Assembly: GCA_026985095.1 (NCBI GenBank) | Contig: JALSQW010000023.1 | Location: 124,001 to 188,000 of the forward strand | Source: Acidimicrobiia bacterium | Lineage (GTDB): Bacteria; Actinomycetota; Acidimicrobiia; Spongiisociales; UBA5794 | Direction: 5' to 3' | Length of the DNA stretch: 64,000 nt | Shown here: piece by piece, positions 33,335 to 42,506 of the stretch | How positions within the stretch are numbered: the stretch's first letter is position 1 | How the letters are laid out: each line of letters starts with the position of its first letter | The notes under the pieces: generated by a model | Database searches by the model: none | What the model was told of the DNA's origin: nothing | The model's input: the letters and a program-made list of their open reading frames with translations, nothing else | Translations under genes and position numbers: made by a program

Positions 33335-34615
33335 TCACTCGATGCAGGCGCCCTCGGCGCCGCGGCGCGGGTCCCGCAGCCGCAGCGACACGATCGTCGA
33401 AACGGCCATCATCCCGACCGCGAGCGCGAACACGGCCCGCAGATCGACGAGCGTCCCGGCGGCTCCGATCGCCAAAGGCACCACGGCGATCGGCGCCAGC
33501 AGCGTGTTCTGGAGGGCCACGCACGTCGGTCGCAGCTCCTCGGACGCCATCTCGAGGATGAAGTTGACGTAGCCGAGCCTGACTCCGCTCATCGCTGCCC
33601 CGACCAGGGCGAAGGTGGCGAACAAGGCGTTCACGTCGATCGGGGCCAGGAGCGCCGCAGCGGGAGCGGCCAGCGCCGCCACCGACGTGCCGACGATCGC
33701 GGTCTTGTTGCCGAGCCGGTCGCCGAGCCAACCCCACAACAGGTTCGATCCGGCCGCTCCGGCCATCTGCGCCGCCAGGTACCCGCCGATGGCGGCGCCG
33801 CCGACGCCCAGGTCCCGGAGGGCGTACACGACGAAGAACGGCGCGATGGCGACCACCGATTCGGTGGCGCCGCGGCTGATGAGGAGCCGGCGGAAGTTGG
33901 CGTTGATCCTCGTCAGGTGCACCGATCGTTCGAGCAGCGCCCGTAGGCTCGGCGATCGCCGTGTGGTCCGCGACGGTGGTTCCTCGATGAGGGCGAACCC
34001 CACGAACGCCACCAGCAGGGTGAGCGCCGCCAGTCCGAAGATGACGGCGTAGTTGCCCGGGTACGGGAACCGGGCCGGATCGCCGAGGATCCGTGCGACG
34101 ATCCCGCCGGCGCCGATGGCGAGGGTGAAGCCGAGGAGCTGACGCCATCCCACGAACCGTCCGCGCCGCCGCGTCGGGATCGCCTTGGCGAACACGTCGG
34201 CGTAGATGACCGTTCCCATGCCCCCGGCGATCGAGAAGGCTCCGAACAGCGACAGCAGCACGATCAGCACGAGCGCGGGCCGGTCGGCCGCCAGCCACGA
34301 CGTCAAGACGGCGATCGCCGCCCAGGAGATCCAGCGGAACGTGATGATGGCCAGCAACCACGGCTTCTTCCGCGGTCGATCCTCGATCAGGTAGGCCGTG
34401 AACAGTTGGGGCAGGATCTGGCCGACTCGCTGAGCGGCGGCGAGGATCCCCACCGCGACCGACGATGCCGTCAGCGTCGAGACGAACGCCGGGAGGACCG
34501 TGTTGACCGAAGAGAAGGCGTTCGACGCCTGGAAGAAGACGCCGTGGACGAGACCGGCCAGGAAGTTGCGTCGGTACTCCGACGGCGGGATCCCCTCGTA
34601 GAGGTCATCGTCCAT
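33335..34615 (-). CDS. MFS transporter
   Basis: A 426-residue membrane protein with about twelve helices and the MFS loop motif GDRLGNKTAIVG between helices 8 and 9, plus a second basic loop RRRGRFVGW. No substrate can be deduced. It converges with dnaB; a 14-bp palindrome GTGACGGCCGTCAC (33325-33338) overlaps its stop and may act as a bidirectional stop signal. Confidence 0.87.
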   Translation of the reverse strand: MDDDLYEGIPPSEYRRNFLAGLVHGVFFQASNAFSSVNTVLPAFVSTLTASSVAVGILAAAQRVGQILPQLFTAYLIEDRPRKKPWLLAIITFRWISWAAIAVLTSWLAADRPALVLIVLLSLFGAFSIAGGMGTVIYADVFAKAIPTRRRGRFVGWRQLLGFTLAIGAGGIVARILGDPARFPYPGNYAVIFGLAALTLLVAFVGFALIEEPPSRTTRRSPSLRALLERSVHLTRINANFRRLLISRGATESVVAIAPFFVVYALRDLGVGGAAIGGYLAAQMAGAAGSNLLWGWLGDRLGNKTAIVGTSVAALAAPAAALLAPIDVNALFATFALVGAAMSGVRLGYVNFILEMASEELRPTCVALQNTLLAPIAVVPLAIGAAGTLVDLRAVFALAVGMMAVSTIVSLRLRDPRRGAEGACIE

Positions 34616-34709
34616 GGAGCGCAAGGCTATCGACCCATCACCCCGGCCTCGCAATCGCGGCGAGCATCGCCCCCTCCAGCTAGCCTGTCCGCCATCGAGG
34701 AGGCCGTGG

Positions 34710-35108
34710 ATGCGCCAGGACGGTTCGAGGATCCCCAGTGGTCGTTGGTCGGATTGGATCGTTCCTGCCGACCCACGGAAGGTCGGACGCGACCCCGACT
34801 ACCGGTTCTCGCTCGCCAACGAGCGGACCTTCCTCGCCTGGATCCGCACCTCGTTGGCGTTGACCGCCGGCGGGCTCGGCACCGTCAAGCTCCTGAGACC
34901 GTTCCCCGGACGAGAGCTGCTCGGCGTGTTGCTGCTCGTGCTCGCTCTGGCCGTCTCGGCCACGAGCTACCGCCGGTGGGCCCGCAACGAAGAGGCGATC
35001 CGAACCGATCGGCCGTTGCCGCCGTCGCGGTTGCCCATGCTCCTGGCAGTGGGGGCCGGCGTGGTGGGGTTGGTCGCGGTGGTCATCGTCGTCCTCTTCC
35101 CGCAATGA
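34710..35108 (+). CDS. DUF202 membrane protein, copy 1 (YidH-like)
   Basis: A 132-residue protein with three helices and the DUF202 signature DYRFSLANERTFLAWIRTSLAL near residue 30-50. Its function is unknown. GAGGAGG precedes ATG 34710. The stop overlaps the second DUF202 gene (ATGA). Confidence 0.88.
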   Translation: MRQDGSRIPSGRWSDWIVPADPRKVGRDPDYRFSLANERTFLAWIRTSLALTAGGLGTVKLLRPFPGRELLGVLLLVLALAVSATSYRRWARNEEAIRTDRPLPPSRLPMLLAVGAGVVGLVAVVIVVLFPQ

Positions 35109-35449
35109 GCGGTGGCGCCTGGCCCGACGAGCTGTTCGACCCGGGGCTCCAGCAGGAACGTACGGCCCTGGCATGGGATCGGACCGCCGTGGCGATCCTG
35201 GTCGCTGCATCGGTCATGCTGCGTGACGCCATCGTCAACGGTCTGGTGGCGTTCATCGGGGTCGCTGCGGCGTTCATCGCCGTGGGCGCCGCGGTCCTGG
35301 TCGTCGCCTACCTGCGCTACGGTGCTCTCCACGTGATCCTGCGACGAGCGGGCACGGTCGCCGAGCCGATCCTCGTGCGGGTGGTGGGTACCGCCACGGT
35401 GGTCTTCAACGGCCTGGCTCTGGGGCTGGTCGGGTGGGAGATGCTCTGA
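35105..35449 (+). CDS. DUF202 membrane protein, copy 2
   Basis: A 114-residue relative of the preceding protein: GLQQERTALAWDRTAVAIL is the same signature with Asp in place of Ile. Three helices follow. Adjacent DUF202 pairs are common in actinomycetes, perhaps as a heteromeric membrane complex. Coupled translation is supported by the 4-bp overlap. Confidence 0.87.
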   Translation: MSGGAWPDELFDPGLQQERTALAWDRTAVAILVAASVMLRDAIVNGLVAFIGVAAAFIAVGAAVLVVAYLRYGALHVILRRAGTVAEPILVRVVGTATVVFNGLALGLVGWEML

Positions 35450-35470
35450 GCACGTTCGTCCCGAACGAAG

Positions 35471-35496
35471 GCAGCGGCCCCATGCGGGGCCGCTGC
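35471..35496 (+). terminator. Strong hairpin after the DUF202 pair
   Basis: GCAGCGGCCCC-ATGC-GGGGCCGCTGC is a perfect 11-bp stem with a 4-base loop, 21 bp after the stop. It is followed by only a short TT. It is the clearest terminator-like structure in the window. Confidence 0.75.
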
Positions 35497-35702
35497 TTCG
35501 GATCCCGGGCAGCCGCTCTGAGGAGGAGTCTCGGAGGGAAGGGGACCTCCGTGTGTTCCGGTGGAGTTGGAATACACCGCCCAGGTTGTCTGCAGTACAT
35601 ATCGGCAGGTCCGGCGCGAACTTGCGGACCATTCCCACCGATCGCGGGGGAACTAGTGCCGTCGCCTCGGCCTCGAGCTTCCCCGGCCGGTACGATCGGG
35701 CG

Positions 35703-36593
35703 ATGCCGGATCCCTCGATGTCACCTGCCGGACGGCCCGTGGCCGCCGTCGTGGCGCTCGCCCTGCTCGGGATCGCCCTCGGAGCGTTGCCGCTGCTCAT
35801 CCGAGGAGACGTGCCGGCGACCCACCTCGTCGCGACCCGCGTCACCCTGGGCGCAGCGGTCCTCCTTCCCGCCCTGTGGCTGACCGGCGGTCCGGTCGTG
35901 CCCCGATCGGGACTCGGTCGTCTCTTCGTCCTGGCGGTCGTCCTGACGCTCCACTGGCTGACGTTCTTCCTGGCGATCAAGCTGACGACGGTGGCGGTGG
36001 CGCTCGCCGCCGTGTACCTCGGGCCGGTCGCTGCTGCCGCCCTGTCGGGGCCGCTGCTGGGCGAGACCGTTGGACGCAAAGCGGTCGGCGGGTTGGTGCT
36101 GGCGCTGGTCGGTACGTTGCTGGTGGTGCGACCCGGGGGTGGGATGACCGCGGCAGGCCTCGCCGCCGGGGCCGCCTCGGGGGCGCTGTTCGCCGCGTTC
36201 ATGATCGTCGGCAAGCCGGTCGCCGACCGACTCGGCGGTCTCGTCGTCGCCACCTGGGAGCTGGTCTTCGCCTCCATCTTGTTGGCCCCGTTCACCGTGC
36301 AGGCCATCCGGGTCTCCAGCGACGCATGGCCGCGGTTCCTCCTGCTCGGCGCCGTCTTCACCGGCGTGGCTGGTGTCGTGTACTGGTCGTCGATGCGGCG
36401 GCTGCCCGTCGCCGTCGTCGCGGTCATCATGTACCTCGAACCGGCGTCGGCGGTGGTCTGGGCGGCGGGGGTGTTGGGAGAGATGCCCGATACGCCCGGA
36501 TGGATCGGCGTGGCCCTCGTCATCGTCGGCGGTGTCCTCGCCTCGATGGAGACGTCCGAGGAGGTGGTGGTCGGTGCCTCGACCGCTCTTTGA
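35703..36593 (+). CDS. EamA/DMT-family exporter
   Basis: A 296-residue protein with about ten helices arranged as two EamA repeats; the second ends VAVVAVIMYLEPASAVVWA ... GWIGVALVIVGGVL, a family hallmark. Members usually export amino acids or other metabolites. Its end overlaps the next ATPase gene by 20 bases, an unusual link between a secondary transporter and an ABC ATPase. Confidence 0.88.
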   Translation: MPDPSMSPAGRPVAAVVALALLGIALGALPLLIRGDVPATHLVATRVTLGAAVLLPALWLTGGPVVPRSGLGRLFVLAVVLTLHWLTFFLAIKLTTVAVALAAVYLGPVAAAALSGPLLGETVGRKAVGGLVLALVGTLLVVRPGGGMTAAGLAAGAASGALFAAFMIVGKPVADRLGGLVVATWELVFASILLAPFTVQAIRVSSDAWPRFLLLGAVFTGVAGVVYWSSMRRLPVAVVAVIMYLEPASAVVWAAGVLGEMPDTPGWIGVALVIVGGVLASMETSEEVVVGASTAL

Positions 36594-37668
36594 GGTCAAG
36601 GACCTTCGCATCGAGGTGCACGACCCGAACGAGGCGGTGAGGGCGGCACGGCGGGGAGATGCCGGCGAAGGATGGTCCGTCGGCATCCCCGGGCTGTCGT
36701 TCGCGGTGGCCGAAGGGGAGGTCCTCGGCATCGTCGGCGAGTCGGGCGCCGGGAAGTCCCTGGCCTTGCTCGGCGCCTTCGGCCTGCTTCCCGCCGGGAC
36801 CCGGGCGGCGGGTGGCACGATCACCTTCGATGGGGCGGTGTTCCGACCCGCCGAGGTCCCGTCGGGTCGCCGGCGCGACGGCAAGCGAAGAGCCGCGAGG
36901 CGACGGATGATCGCCGGGACCGTCGCCGCGGACGTGGACGACGAGTGGGCGCGGAGGGTCGGTCTGGAGGTGGGGTTCCTCTTCCAGAACCCCATCGCCG
37001 CGTGGAACCCGCTCGAGACGATCGGCCCACAGGCGGGCGAGGCGCTCGACGTGCACACGGATCTCGACGACGCCGAGATCCAGCGGCGTGTGGTCGACGC
37101 GCTCGGTGACGTCCAGCTCCCCCGGTCGGGCCGGCTCCTCGGGGCGTTCCGGCATCAGATGAGCCGCGGGCAAGGACAGCGGGCGATGCTGGCGGCGGCG
37201 TTAACGAAGTCGCCGCGCTTGCTGATCGCCGACGAGCCGCTGAGCGGGCTCGATCCGTCCGTGGCCGCCGCCATCTTGGATCTGATCCGCGACCTGCAAC
37301 GCCGGCGGGGCATGGCGATGGTGATGGTGACCCACGACCTGGGGGCGATCGCCAGGGTCGCCGATCGGGTCGCCGTGATGTACGCCGGCCGGATCGTGGA
37401 GGAGGGACCGGCGTCGCGGGTCTTCCATCAGCCGCAGCATCCGTACACGGCCGGTCTGTTGGCCTCCGTGCCCGGTCTCGACCGTCGTCTGGTGCCCATC
37501 CCCGGCGAGGCACCCCGGCTGGGGCAGATCGCCAGGGGGTGCCCCTTCGCCCCCCGGTGCGGTTTTGCCGAGGCGGCATGCTTACGGGCCGAGCCGGTCC
37601 TCGAGCCCATCGGCTACTCGAAGGCGGCGTGCCATCGGATGTTCCACCTCGATCTCGAGGGGATCTGA
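36574..37668 (+). CDS. Opp/Dpp-type ABC transporter ATP-binding protein (orphan)
   Basis: A 364-residue ATPase: Walker A GESGAGKS near residue 56, Walker B LLIADEPLSGLDPS, H-loop VTHDLG, and the C-terminal oligopeptide-family motif CPFAPRCGFAEAAC (residues ~320). A ~55-residue insertion with a basic RRRDGKRRAARRR spot lies between Walker A and the Q-loop (FLFQNP). The signature reads MSRGQGQR instead of LSGGQRQR. GTG 36574 follows GAGGAGGT within the EamA gene. No permease, binding protein or second ATPase is adjacent. Confidence 0.88.
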   Translation: MPRPLFEVKDLRIEVHDPNEAVRAARRGDAGEGWSVGIPGLSFAVAEGEVLGIVGESGAGKSLALLGAFGLLPAGTRAAGGTITFDGAVFRPAEVPSGRRRDGKRRAARRRMIAGTVAADVDDEWARRVGLEVGFLFQNPIAAWNPLETIGPQAGEALDVHTDLDDAEIQRRVVDALGDVQLPRSGRLLGAFRHQMSRGQGQRAMLAAALTKSPRLLIADEPLSGLDPSVAAAILDLIRDLQRRRGMAMVMVTHDLGAIARVADRVAVMYAGRIVEEGPASRVFHQPQHPYTAGLLASVPGLDRRLVPIPGEAPRLGQIARGCPFAPRCGFAEAACLRAEPVLEPIGYSKAACHRMFHLDLEGI

Positions 37669-37683
37669 TCGCTTCGGCCGACG

Positions 37684-38250
37684 TCAGGCGCCGAAGTCGC
37701 GGTGGACCCGTGAGGGCGTCGGGCCCGACTGGCCCTGGTACTTCGAGCCGGCCTCCGGCGAGCCGTAAGGATGATCGGCCGGCGTCGAGAGCTGATAGAA
37801 GCTGATCTGGCCGATCTTCATGCCCGGGTAGATGGCGATCGGGAGGTTCGCGACGTTCGACAGCTCGAGGGTCACCTGGCCGCGGAATCCTGGGTCGATG
37901 AACCCTGCGGTCGAGTGGATGAGCAGCCCGAGGCGTCCCAACGACGACTTGCCTTCCAGCCGGGCGACGACGTCGTCGGCGAGGCCGACGGTCTCGAGGG
38001 TGGAGCCCAGCACGAACTCCCCGGGGTGGAGGATGAACGGCTGGGTCTCGGTGGCCTCGACGGCCGCGGTCAGATCCTCTTGTGGGGCCTTGGGGTCGAT
38101 CACCGCATAGCGGTGGTTCTCGAAGACCCGGAAGGTTCGATCGCAGCGTACGTCGACGCTCGACGGCTGAACGAGACGGGCGTCATACGGATCGATCTCG
38201 ATGCGCCCGTCGGCGATCGCCTTCCTGATGGTCCGATCCGAGAAGATCAT
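37684..38250 (-). CDS. dcd: dCTP deaminase (probably dUMP-forming)
   Basis: A 188-residue trimeric enzyme. [26 protein letters not shown] contains the active-site Ser/Arg/Glu set (in segments 108-134), and the end [19 protein letters not shown] closes over the nucleotide. It follows the bifunctional deaminase/dUTPase of Mycobacterium tuberculosis, so dUMP is the likely product. Array C lies directly upstream of it. Confidence 0.94.
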   Translation of the reverse strand: MIFSDRTIRKAIADGRIEIDPYDARLVQPSSVDVRCDRTFRVFENHRYAVIDPKAPQEDLTAAVEATETQPFILHPGEFVLGSTLETVGLADDVVARLEGKSSLGRLGLLIHSTAGFIDPGFRGQVTLELSNVANLPIAIYPGMKIGQISFYQLSTPADHPYGSPEAGSKYQGQSGPTPSRVHRDFGA

Positions 38251-38307
38251 GCCGAGCGATGGTAGCGGGCGAAGACCAGCCCGTTCCCGCGGCACCCGGG
38301 CGTCCCG

Positions 38308-38485
38308 AACCCTGGGTTGGCCACACCCCTGGAGGGGGTCGTGGAACCCTGGGTTGGCGGCACCCCTGGAGGGGGTTGTGGAACCCTGGGTTGGCGGCAC
38401 CCCTGGAGGGGGTTGTGGAACCCTGGGTTGGCGGCACCCCTGGAGGGGGTTGTGGAACCCTGGGTTGGCGGCACCCCTGGAGGGG
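38308..38485. repeat. 37-bp tandem repeat array C
   Basis: Five units start at 38308, 38345, 38382, 38419 and 38456. Units 2-4 are identical or nearly so (linkers GGCGGCA and GTTGTGG); the first has GGCCACA and GTCGTGG. The last ends after its second palindrome, two bases from the CCA end of tRNA-Gly. The centre of the second palindrome is GG, as in array B. Confidence 0.92.
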
Positions 38486-38486
38486 A

Positions 38487-38560
38487 TGGAGCGGGTGAGG
38501 GGAATCGAACCCCCGTATTCAGCTTGGGAAGCTGATGTTCTGCCATTGAACTACACCCGC
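38487..38560 (-). tRNA. tRNA-Gly (anticodon CCC)
   Basis: A full cloverleaf: acceptor GCGGGTG/CACCCGC, D arm GTTC/GAAC, anticodon stem TCAGC/GCTGA with loop TTCCCAA, and T arm GGGGG-TTCGATT-CCCCT. The discriminator U and CCA are encoded (38487-38490). It reads GGG codons, useful in a GC-rich genome. Its 3' end abuts repeat array C. Confidence 0.95.
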
Positions 38561-38597
38561 GGGCAGGCAGGAGTGTACCTCGCCGTGGCGCCGTCGG

Positions 38598-38819
38598 TCA
38601 GGTGAGAAGGCTGGCGGCACCCCACGCCGTGATGATGAGACCCACCGACAGCAGCCACCACGCCCGCGCCGGGCGGAACTCGCCTTCGGCCTTCTCCGGA
38701 GCCCGACCTCGGCGGTGCTGGATGATCGCCCAGCCGTTGCCGAGCACCATCGCCAGACCCACCGCTCCGATCAGCTGAGCCAGCAGATCATCCAGTCCGA
38801 GGAGGTCCACCACGTCCAT
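38598..38819 (-). CDS. Small two-helix membrane protein
   Basis: A 73-residue protein with two hydrophobic helices (about 15-33 and 55-72) separated by a basic loop HRRGRAPEKAEGEF. No family recognised. It starts 79 bp from a divergent membrane-protein gene. Confidence 0.6.
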   Translation of the reverse strand: MDVVDLLGLDDLLAQLIGAVGLAMVLGNGWAIIQHRRGRAPEKAEGEFRPARAWWLLSVGLIITAWGAASLLT

Positions 38820-38898
38820 GGCGGCAACCGTAGCTCCGACCGGGCGACGACGACAGCCGAGCCCCTTGCCGACCATCCCCGATACGCTCCCGCGTCCC

Positions 38899-39780
38899 AT
38901 GGACACCACCTCGACCTCCCGACCGCGTACCGTCATCCGGTTCCTCGCCCTGTGGGTCTTCGGCCTCGCCACGACACTGCTGCTCGGTGGACTCTGGGGG
39001 CGCCAGGTCGCCGGTGATCGGGCGGCCTTGGAGGCGTCGGTCCGGGCCGGCATGGTCGCCGACGTCGTCGGCGACCGGATCGGGGGGTGGCTCGCCGACG
39101 GGATCGCTGTCGCCGCGGACCTCCCCGTTCCCGAGGTGGCCGACGCCGTCGATGCCGTCACGGCGTCCCCCGAGACCGAACGGGCCATGGCAGCCCTCAC
39201 CGACCAGGTCGTCGCCGCGCTCCTCGCCCCACCCGGATCGGCGCCGGTGATCGACCTGGCATCGGCGCTGGAGCCGACGGTCCCGGTGCTCGCCGCCGAG
39301 CTGGCGGAGCGAGGGATCCCCGCGGACGAAGCGACGATCCGTGCCGCCCTCGGAGCCCTCGACCCGATCGTCCTGGGCGCCGGCGATCTCGTGGGTCTCG
39401 CCGGTGTAGCCCGAGAGGCACGCACCTTCCTCACCTGGGTCGTGGTCGTCGCCTTCGCCATCCAGGTCGCCGCCGGCGGTGCCGTCCTCGGCGTCTCGAC
39501 CGACCGTCGCGACGCCGCACGCACCCTGGCGGTCCGTCTCGGGATGTCGGCGGTCAGCTACGCCGTCCTGTTCCGTGTCGGGAGCTGGGCCCTCGACCCG
39601 CAGCGGGGACGCGCGCCGGTCGTCGCGGGCGGGTCGGTGCTCCTCGGCAGCGACCTCTGGGTGTTCGCCGCCGTCGGCGGCATCGCGTGCGCAGCGGCGC
39701 TCATCGCTGCCCGAACGAGCGGCCGATCCGACGAGGGTGCGGGCGCCCACGAGGACACCGAGGAGCTGGTCGCGGTCTGA
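38899..39780 (+). CDS. Uncharacterised membrane protein with large extracytoplasmic domain
   Basis: A 293-residue protein. One N-terminal helix (about 16-34) is followed by a ~150-residue soluble helical region (residues 40-185). Three C-terminal helices follow (about 190-212, 225-245, 255-275) with an acidic tail. The topology suggests an outside soluble domain held between membrane anchors. No enzymatic motif is visible. A PhzF gene follows by 17 bp. Confidence 0.7.
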   Translation: MDTTSTSRPRTVIRFLALWVFGLATTLLLGGLWGRQVAGDRAALEASVRAGMVADVVGDRIGGWLADGIAVAADLPVPEVADAVDAVTASPETERAMAALTDQVVAALLAPPGSAPVIDLASALEPTVPVLAAELAERGIPADEATIRAALGALDPIVLGAGDLVGLAGVAREARTFLTWVVVVAFAIQVAAGGAVLGVSTDRRDAARTLAVRLGMSAVSYAVLFRVGSWALDPQRGRAPVVAGGSVLLGSDLWVFAAVGGIACAAALIAARTSGRSDEGAGAHEDTEELVAV

Positions 39781-39797
39781 CGCGGTACGCTCAGGCG

Positions 39798-40598
39798 ATG
39801 CCGCGTCCCTGTCAGGTCGTACGGGTCTTCACCATCGGAGACTCCGGTGGCAACCATCTCGGCGTGATCAACGACCGGTCCGGTCTCGACGACCACGCCA
39901 TGGCGACCATCGCCGCCGAGCTCGGGTTCAGCGAGACGGTCTTCGTCGACTGGTTCGACGGTCCGCCCACCGTCCGCATCTTCACTCCCGAACTCGAGCT
40001 CCCCTTCGCCGGGCATCCGCTCGTTGGAGCCGCCTGGGTCCTGGCGCGGCTCGGTCCCGCCGCCGCCGCGGGCACGCTTCGCTGCCGCGCCGGGGACGTG
40101 CGCTACCGCAGCGACGGGGACGTCATCTGGATCGACGCCGGTGAGCTCCCCGCGGCCGTGACCGCAGCCGCCGACGCGGGCGCGGACGCCGCCGCGGCCA
40201 GGATCGCGCCTCCCCAGCGGGCCTGGAAGGTCACCATGCCCAGGGACTACCTGATCTTCGTCTACGACAGCGACCGAGACGTCACGACCGCTTTCCCGTA
40301 CGCCCCCGCCCTCGCCGACCGGTTCGGGCTGGTGCTCGTCCACTTCCGCGCCGACACCGACGCCCACGTGCGGTTCTTCGCGCCGTCTGCCGGGGTGTAC
40401 GAGGATCCGGCCACCGGCAGCGCGGCGGTGGCGCTCGCCCACGCCCTTCGACACGAGGGGAAGGCGTCGGGTCGCCTCACGATCGCCCAGGGAGCGGAGA
40501 TGGGCCGGCCCTCCCGGATCGAGCTGTCCTGGACTCCCGACCGGATCGAGATCGGAGGGACCGTCGCTCGCGACGGTGTGCAGATCGTCGAGCGATGA
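39798..40598 (+). CDS. PhzF-family isomerase
   Basis: A 266-residue PhzF/DAP-epimerase-fold protein. The catalytic Glu46 lies in AAELGFSETVFV, with GNHLGV near residue 19, FAGHPLVGAAWVL and the second-half VYEDPATGSAAVALAHAL. PhzF enzymes isomerise small hydroxy-dienoic acids; most outside phenazine clusters have unknown substrates, and no phenazine genes are present. Confidence 0.88.
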   Translation: MPRPCQVVRVFTIGDSGGNHLGVINDRSGLDDHAMATIAAELGFSETVFVDWFDGPPTVRIFTPELELPFAGHPLVGAAWVLARLGPAAAAGTLRCRAGDVRYRSDGDVIWIDAGELPAAVTAAADAGADAAAARIAPPQRAWKVTMPRDYLIFVYDSDRDVTTAFPYAPALADRFGLVLVHFRADTDAHVRFFAPSAGVYEDPATGSAAVALAHALRHEGKASGRLTIAQGAEMGRPSRIELSWTPDRIEIGGTVARDGVQIVER

Positions 40599-40667
40599 CC
40601 GCCGTACGGGCCGAGGTCCGACCCGATACAATCGGCCCCAGCGGACCAGGCAGGAGGACCCCAGCCC

Positions 40668-42458
40668 ATGAAGACGTTCACCACCCCAGGTGAGGTGACG
40701 GTCGATCCGTCCGACAACCCGATCAGCGCCCTCCTGGGACTGGCCGCCGAAGACCCCGACCTCGCGTCCCTCGCCTACCGTGACGGCGACCGGTTCGTCG
40801 ACGTCACCGCTGCCGACTTCGCCGCCCGCGTCGAAGAGCTCGCCGCCGGGCTCGTGGCCCTCGGGATCGAGAAGGGATCGAGGATCGGCCTCTTCTCGGC
40901 CACCCGCATGGAGTTCACCATCCTCGACTACGCCATCTGGGCCGCAGGATGCGCCACCGTCACCATCTACGAGACGTCGTCCGCCGAACAGGTCCAGTGG
41001 ATCATGGGGAACTCGGAAGCGGTCGGGATCTTCTGCGAGACGGCGGGGATGAAAGCCGTCTACGACGAGGTCGCCGCCGAGTTGCCCGCAGCCGAGCACG
41101 TGTTCGTCATCGAGGACGGCGCCCTCGATCAGATCGCGTCCCTCGCCACCGAGGAGGCGAGAGCAGAGGTCGCGAACCGGATCGCCGCCATCGACCACGA
41201 CGACCTCGCCACGTTGGTGTACACCTCGGGCACCACCGGACGCCCGAAGGGTTGCGTCATCACCCACGGCAACTTCATCTGGACCGTGCGGCAGGTCGAG
41301 GCGGTCCTCGGGGAGCTGACAGGACGCGACCAGCGTCAGCTCATGTTCCTTCCCCTCGCCCACATCTTCGCCCGTCTGGTGCAGGTGGTCTGTGTCAGCG
41401 CCGGCGTCAAGATCGGCTACTCGACCGGGATCCCGAACCTGACCGAGGAACTGGCCATCTTCAAGCCGACCTGGGTCTTCTCGGTGCCCCGCGTCTTCGA
41501 GAAGATCTACAACGCGGCCAAGCTGAAGGCCGACGACGAGGGCAAGGGCAAGATCTTCGACCTCGCCGCGGGGGTCGCCATCGCCTACAGCAAAGGCCTC
41601 CAGGCAGGCAAGGTGCCGCTGGCCGTCAAAGCCCAACATGCCCTGTTCGACAAGCTCGTCTACGGCAAGCTCCGCGCCGTCTTCGGCGGTGAGATGCGGT
41701 ACGCCATCTCGGGGGGCGCGGCCCTCGGGGCTCGCCTCGGTCACTTCTTCCGGGGCCTCGGGATCACGCCGCTCGAAGGCTACGGGCTCACCGAGACGAC
41801 GGCCGCGTCGACCGTGAACCCGCCCGACGCGGTGCGGATCGGAACCGTTGGACGTCCCCTCCCGGGAGTCACCGTCGGGATCGCCGACGACGGTGAGGTG
41901 ATGATCAGGGGGAAGCACATCTTCAAGGGCTACTGGCGCAACGAGGCCGCCACCAAGGAGGCCCTCGAACCGGACGGGTGGTTCCACAGCGGCGACATCG
42001 GCGTCCTCGACGACGCCGGGTACCTGTCGATCACCGGACGGAAGAAGGAACTGATCGTGACCGCCGGCGGCAAGAACGTCGCTCCCGCCGTCCTCGAGGA
42101 CCGGCTCCGGTCCGATCCGCTCGTCTCTCAGGCGATGGTCGTCGGTGACGCCAAGCCGTTCATCGCCGCGTTGATCGCTATCGATGCCGAAGCGCTGCCC
42201 GCCTGGGCTCACGCCCACGGGAAGTCGGCGAACGGCCTCGCCGACCTGATCGACGATCCGGACTTGCGAGCCGAGATCGACAAAGCGATCGCGTACGCCA
42301 ACAAGGCCGTCTCCAAGGCGGAGGCGATCAAGACCTACCGCATCTTGCCCCGAGACCTCTCGATCGAAGGCGACGAACTGACCCCGACCCTGAAGGTGAA
42401 GCGGTCCGTCGTGGCCGCGAAGTACGCCGATCTGATCGCCGACATCTACGGGGACTGA
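40668..42458 (+). CDS. Long-chain fatty-acid-CoA ligase (FadD15-type)
   Basis: A 596-residue AMP-forming ligase that activates fatty acids. Motifs: YTSGTTGRPKG (P-loop, about residue 185), LPLAHIFARLVQ, GYGLTETTAAS, FHSGDIGVLDDAGYLSITGR and the RKKELIVTAGGKNVAP hinge. It starts at ATG 40668 with CAGGAGGA upstream and stands alone. The long-chain preference is inferred from the FadD15-like layout. Confidence 0.92.
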   Translation: MKTFTTPGEVTVDPSDNPISALLGLAAEDPDLASLAYRDGDRFVDVTAADFAARVEELAAGLVALGIEKGSRIGLFSATRMEFTILDYAIWAAGCATVTIYETSSAEQVQWIMGNSEAVGIFCETAGMKAVYDEVAAELPAAEHVFVIEDGALDQIASLATEEARAEVANRIAAIDHDDLATLVYTSGTTGRPKGCVITHGNFIWTVRQVEAVLGELTGRDQRQLMFLPLAHIFARLVQVVCVSAGVKIGYSTGIPNLTEELAIFKPTWVFSVPRVFEKIYNAAKLKADDEGKGKIFDLAAGVAIAYSKGLQAGKVPLAVKAQHALFDKLVYGKLRAVFGGEMRYAISGGAALGARLGHFFRGLGITPLEGYGLTETTAASTVNPPDAVRIGTVGRPLPGVTVGIADDGEVMIRGKHIFKGYWRNEAATKEALEPDGWFHSGDIGVLDDAGYLSITGRKKELIVTAGGKNVAPAVLEDRLRSDPLVSQAMVVGDAKPFIAALIAIDAEALPAWAHAHGKSANGLADLIDDPDLRAEIDKAIAYANKAVSKAEAIKTYRILPRDLSIEGDELTPTLKVKRSVVAAKYADLIADIYGD

Positions 42459-42506
42459 CCGCGAGCGTCTTCGCCGCAGCTCGGCGGGATCCGGCGGGGA
42501 TCGGTC

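Noticed and set aside
33325..33338. GTGACGGCCGTCAC as a regulatory operator
   Set aside because: It lies between two convergent gene ends, overlapping a stop codon, so a promoter-side operator makes no sense; at most it helps termination.
36574..37668. A complete oligopeptide importer
   Set aside because: Only one ATPase is present; no permease or binding protein lies within several kilobases.
38259..38535. Short frames repeating [23 protein letters not shown] peptides
   Set aside because: They are translations of repeat array C; a 37-bp unit rotates through all three frames, and no ribosome site or family supports a peptide.
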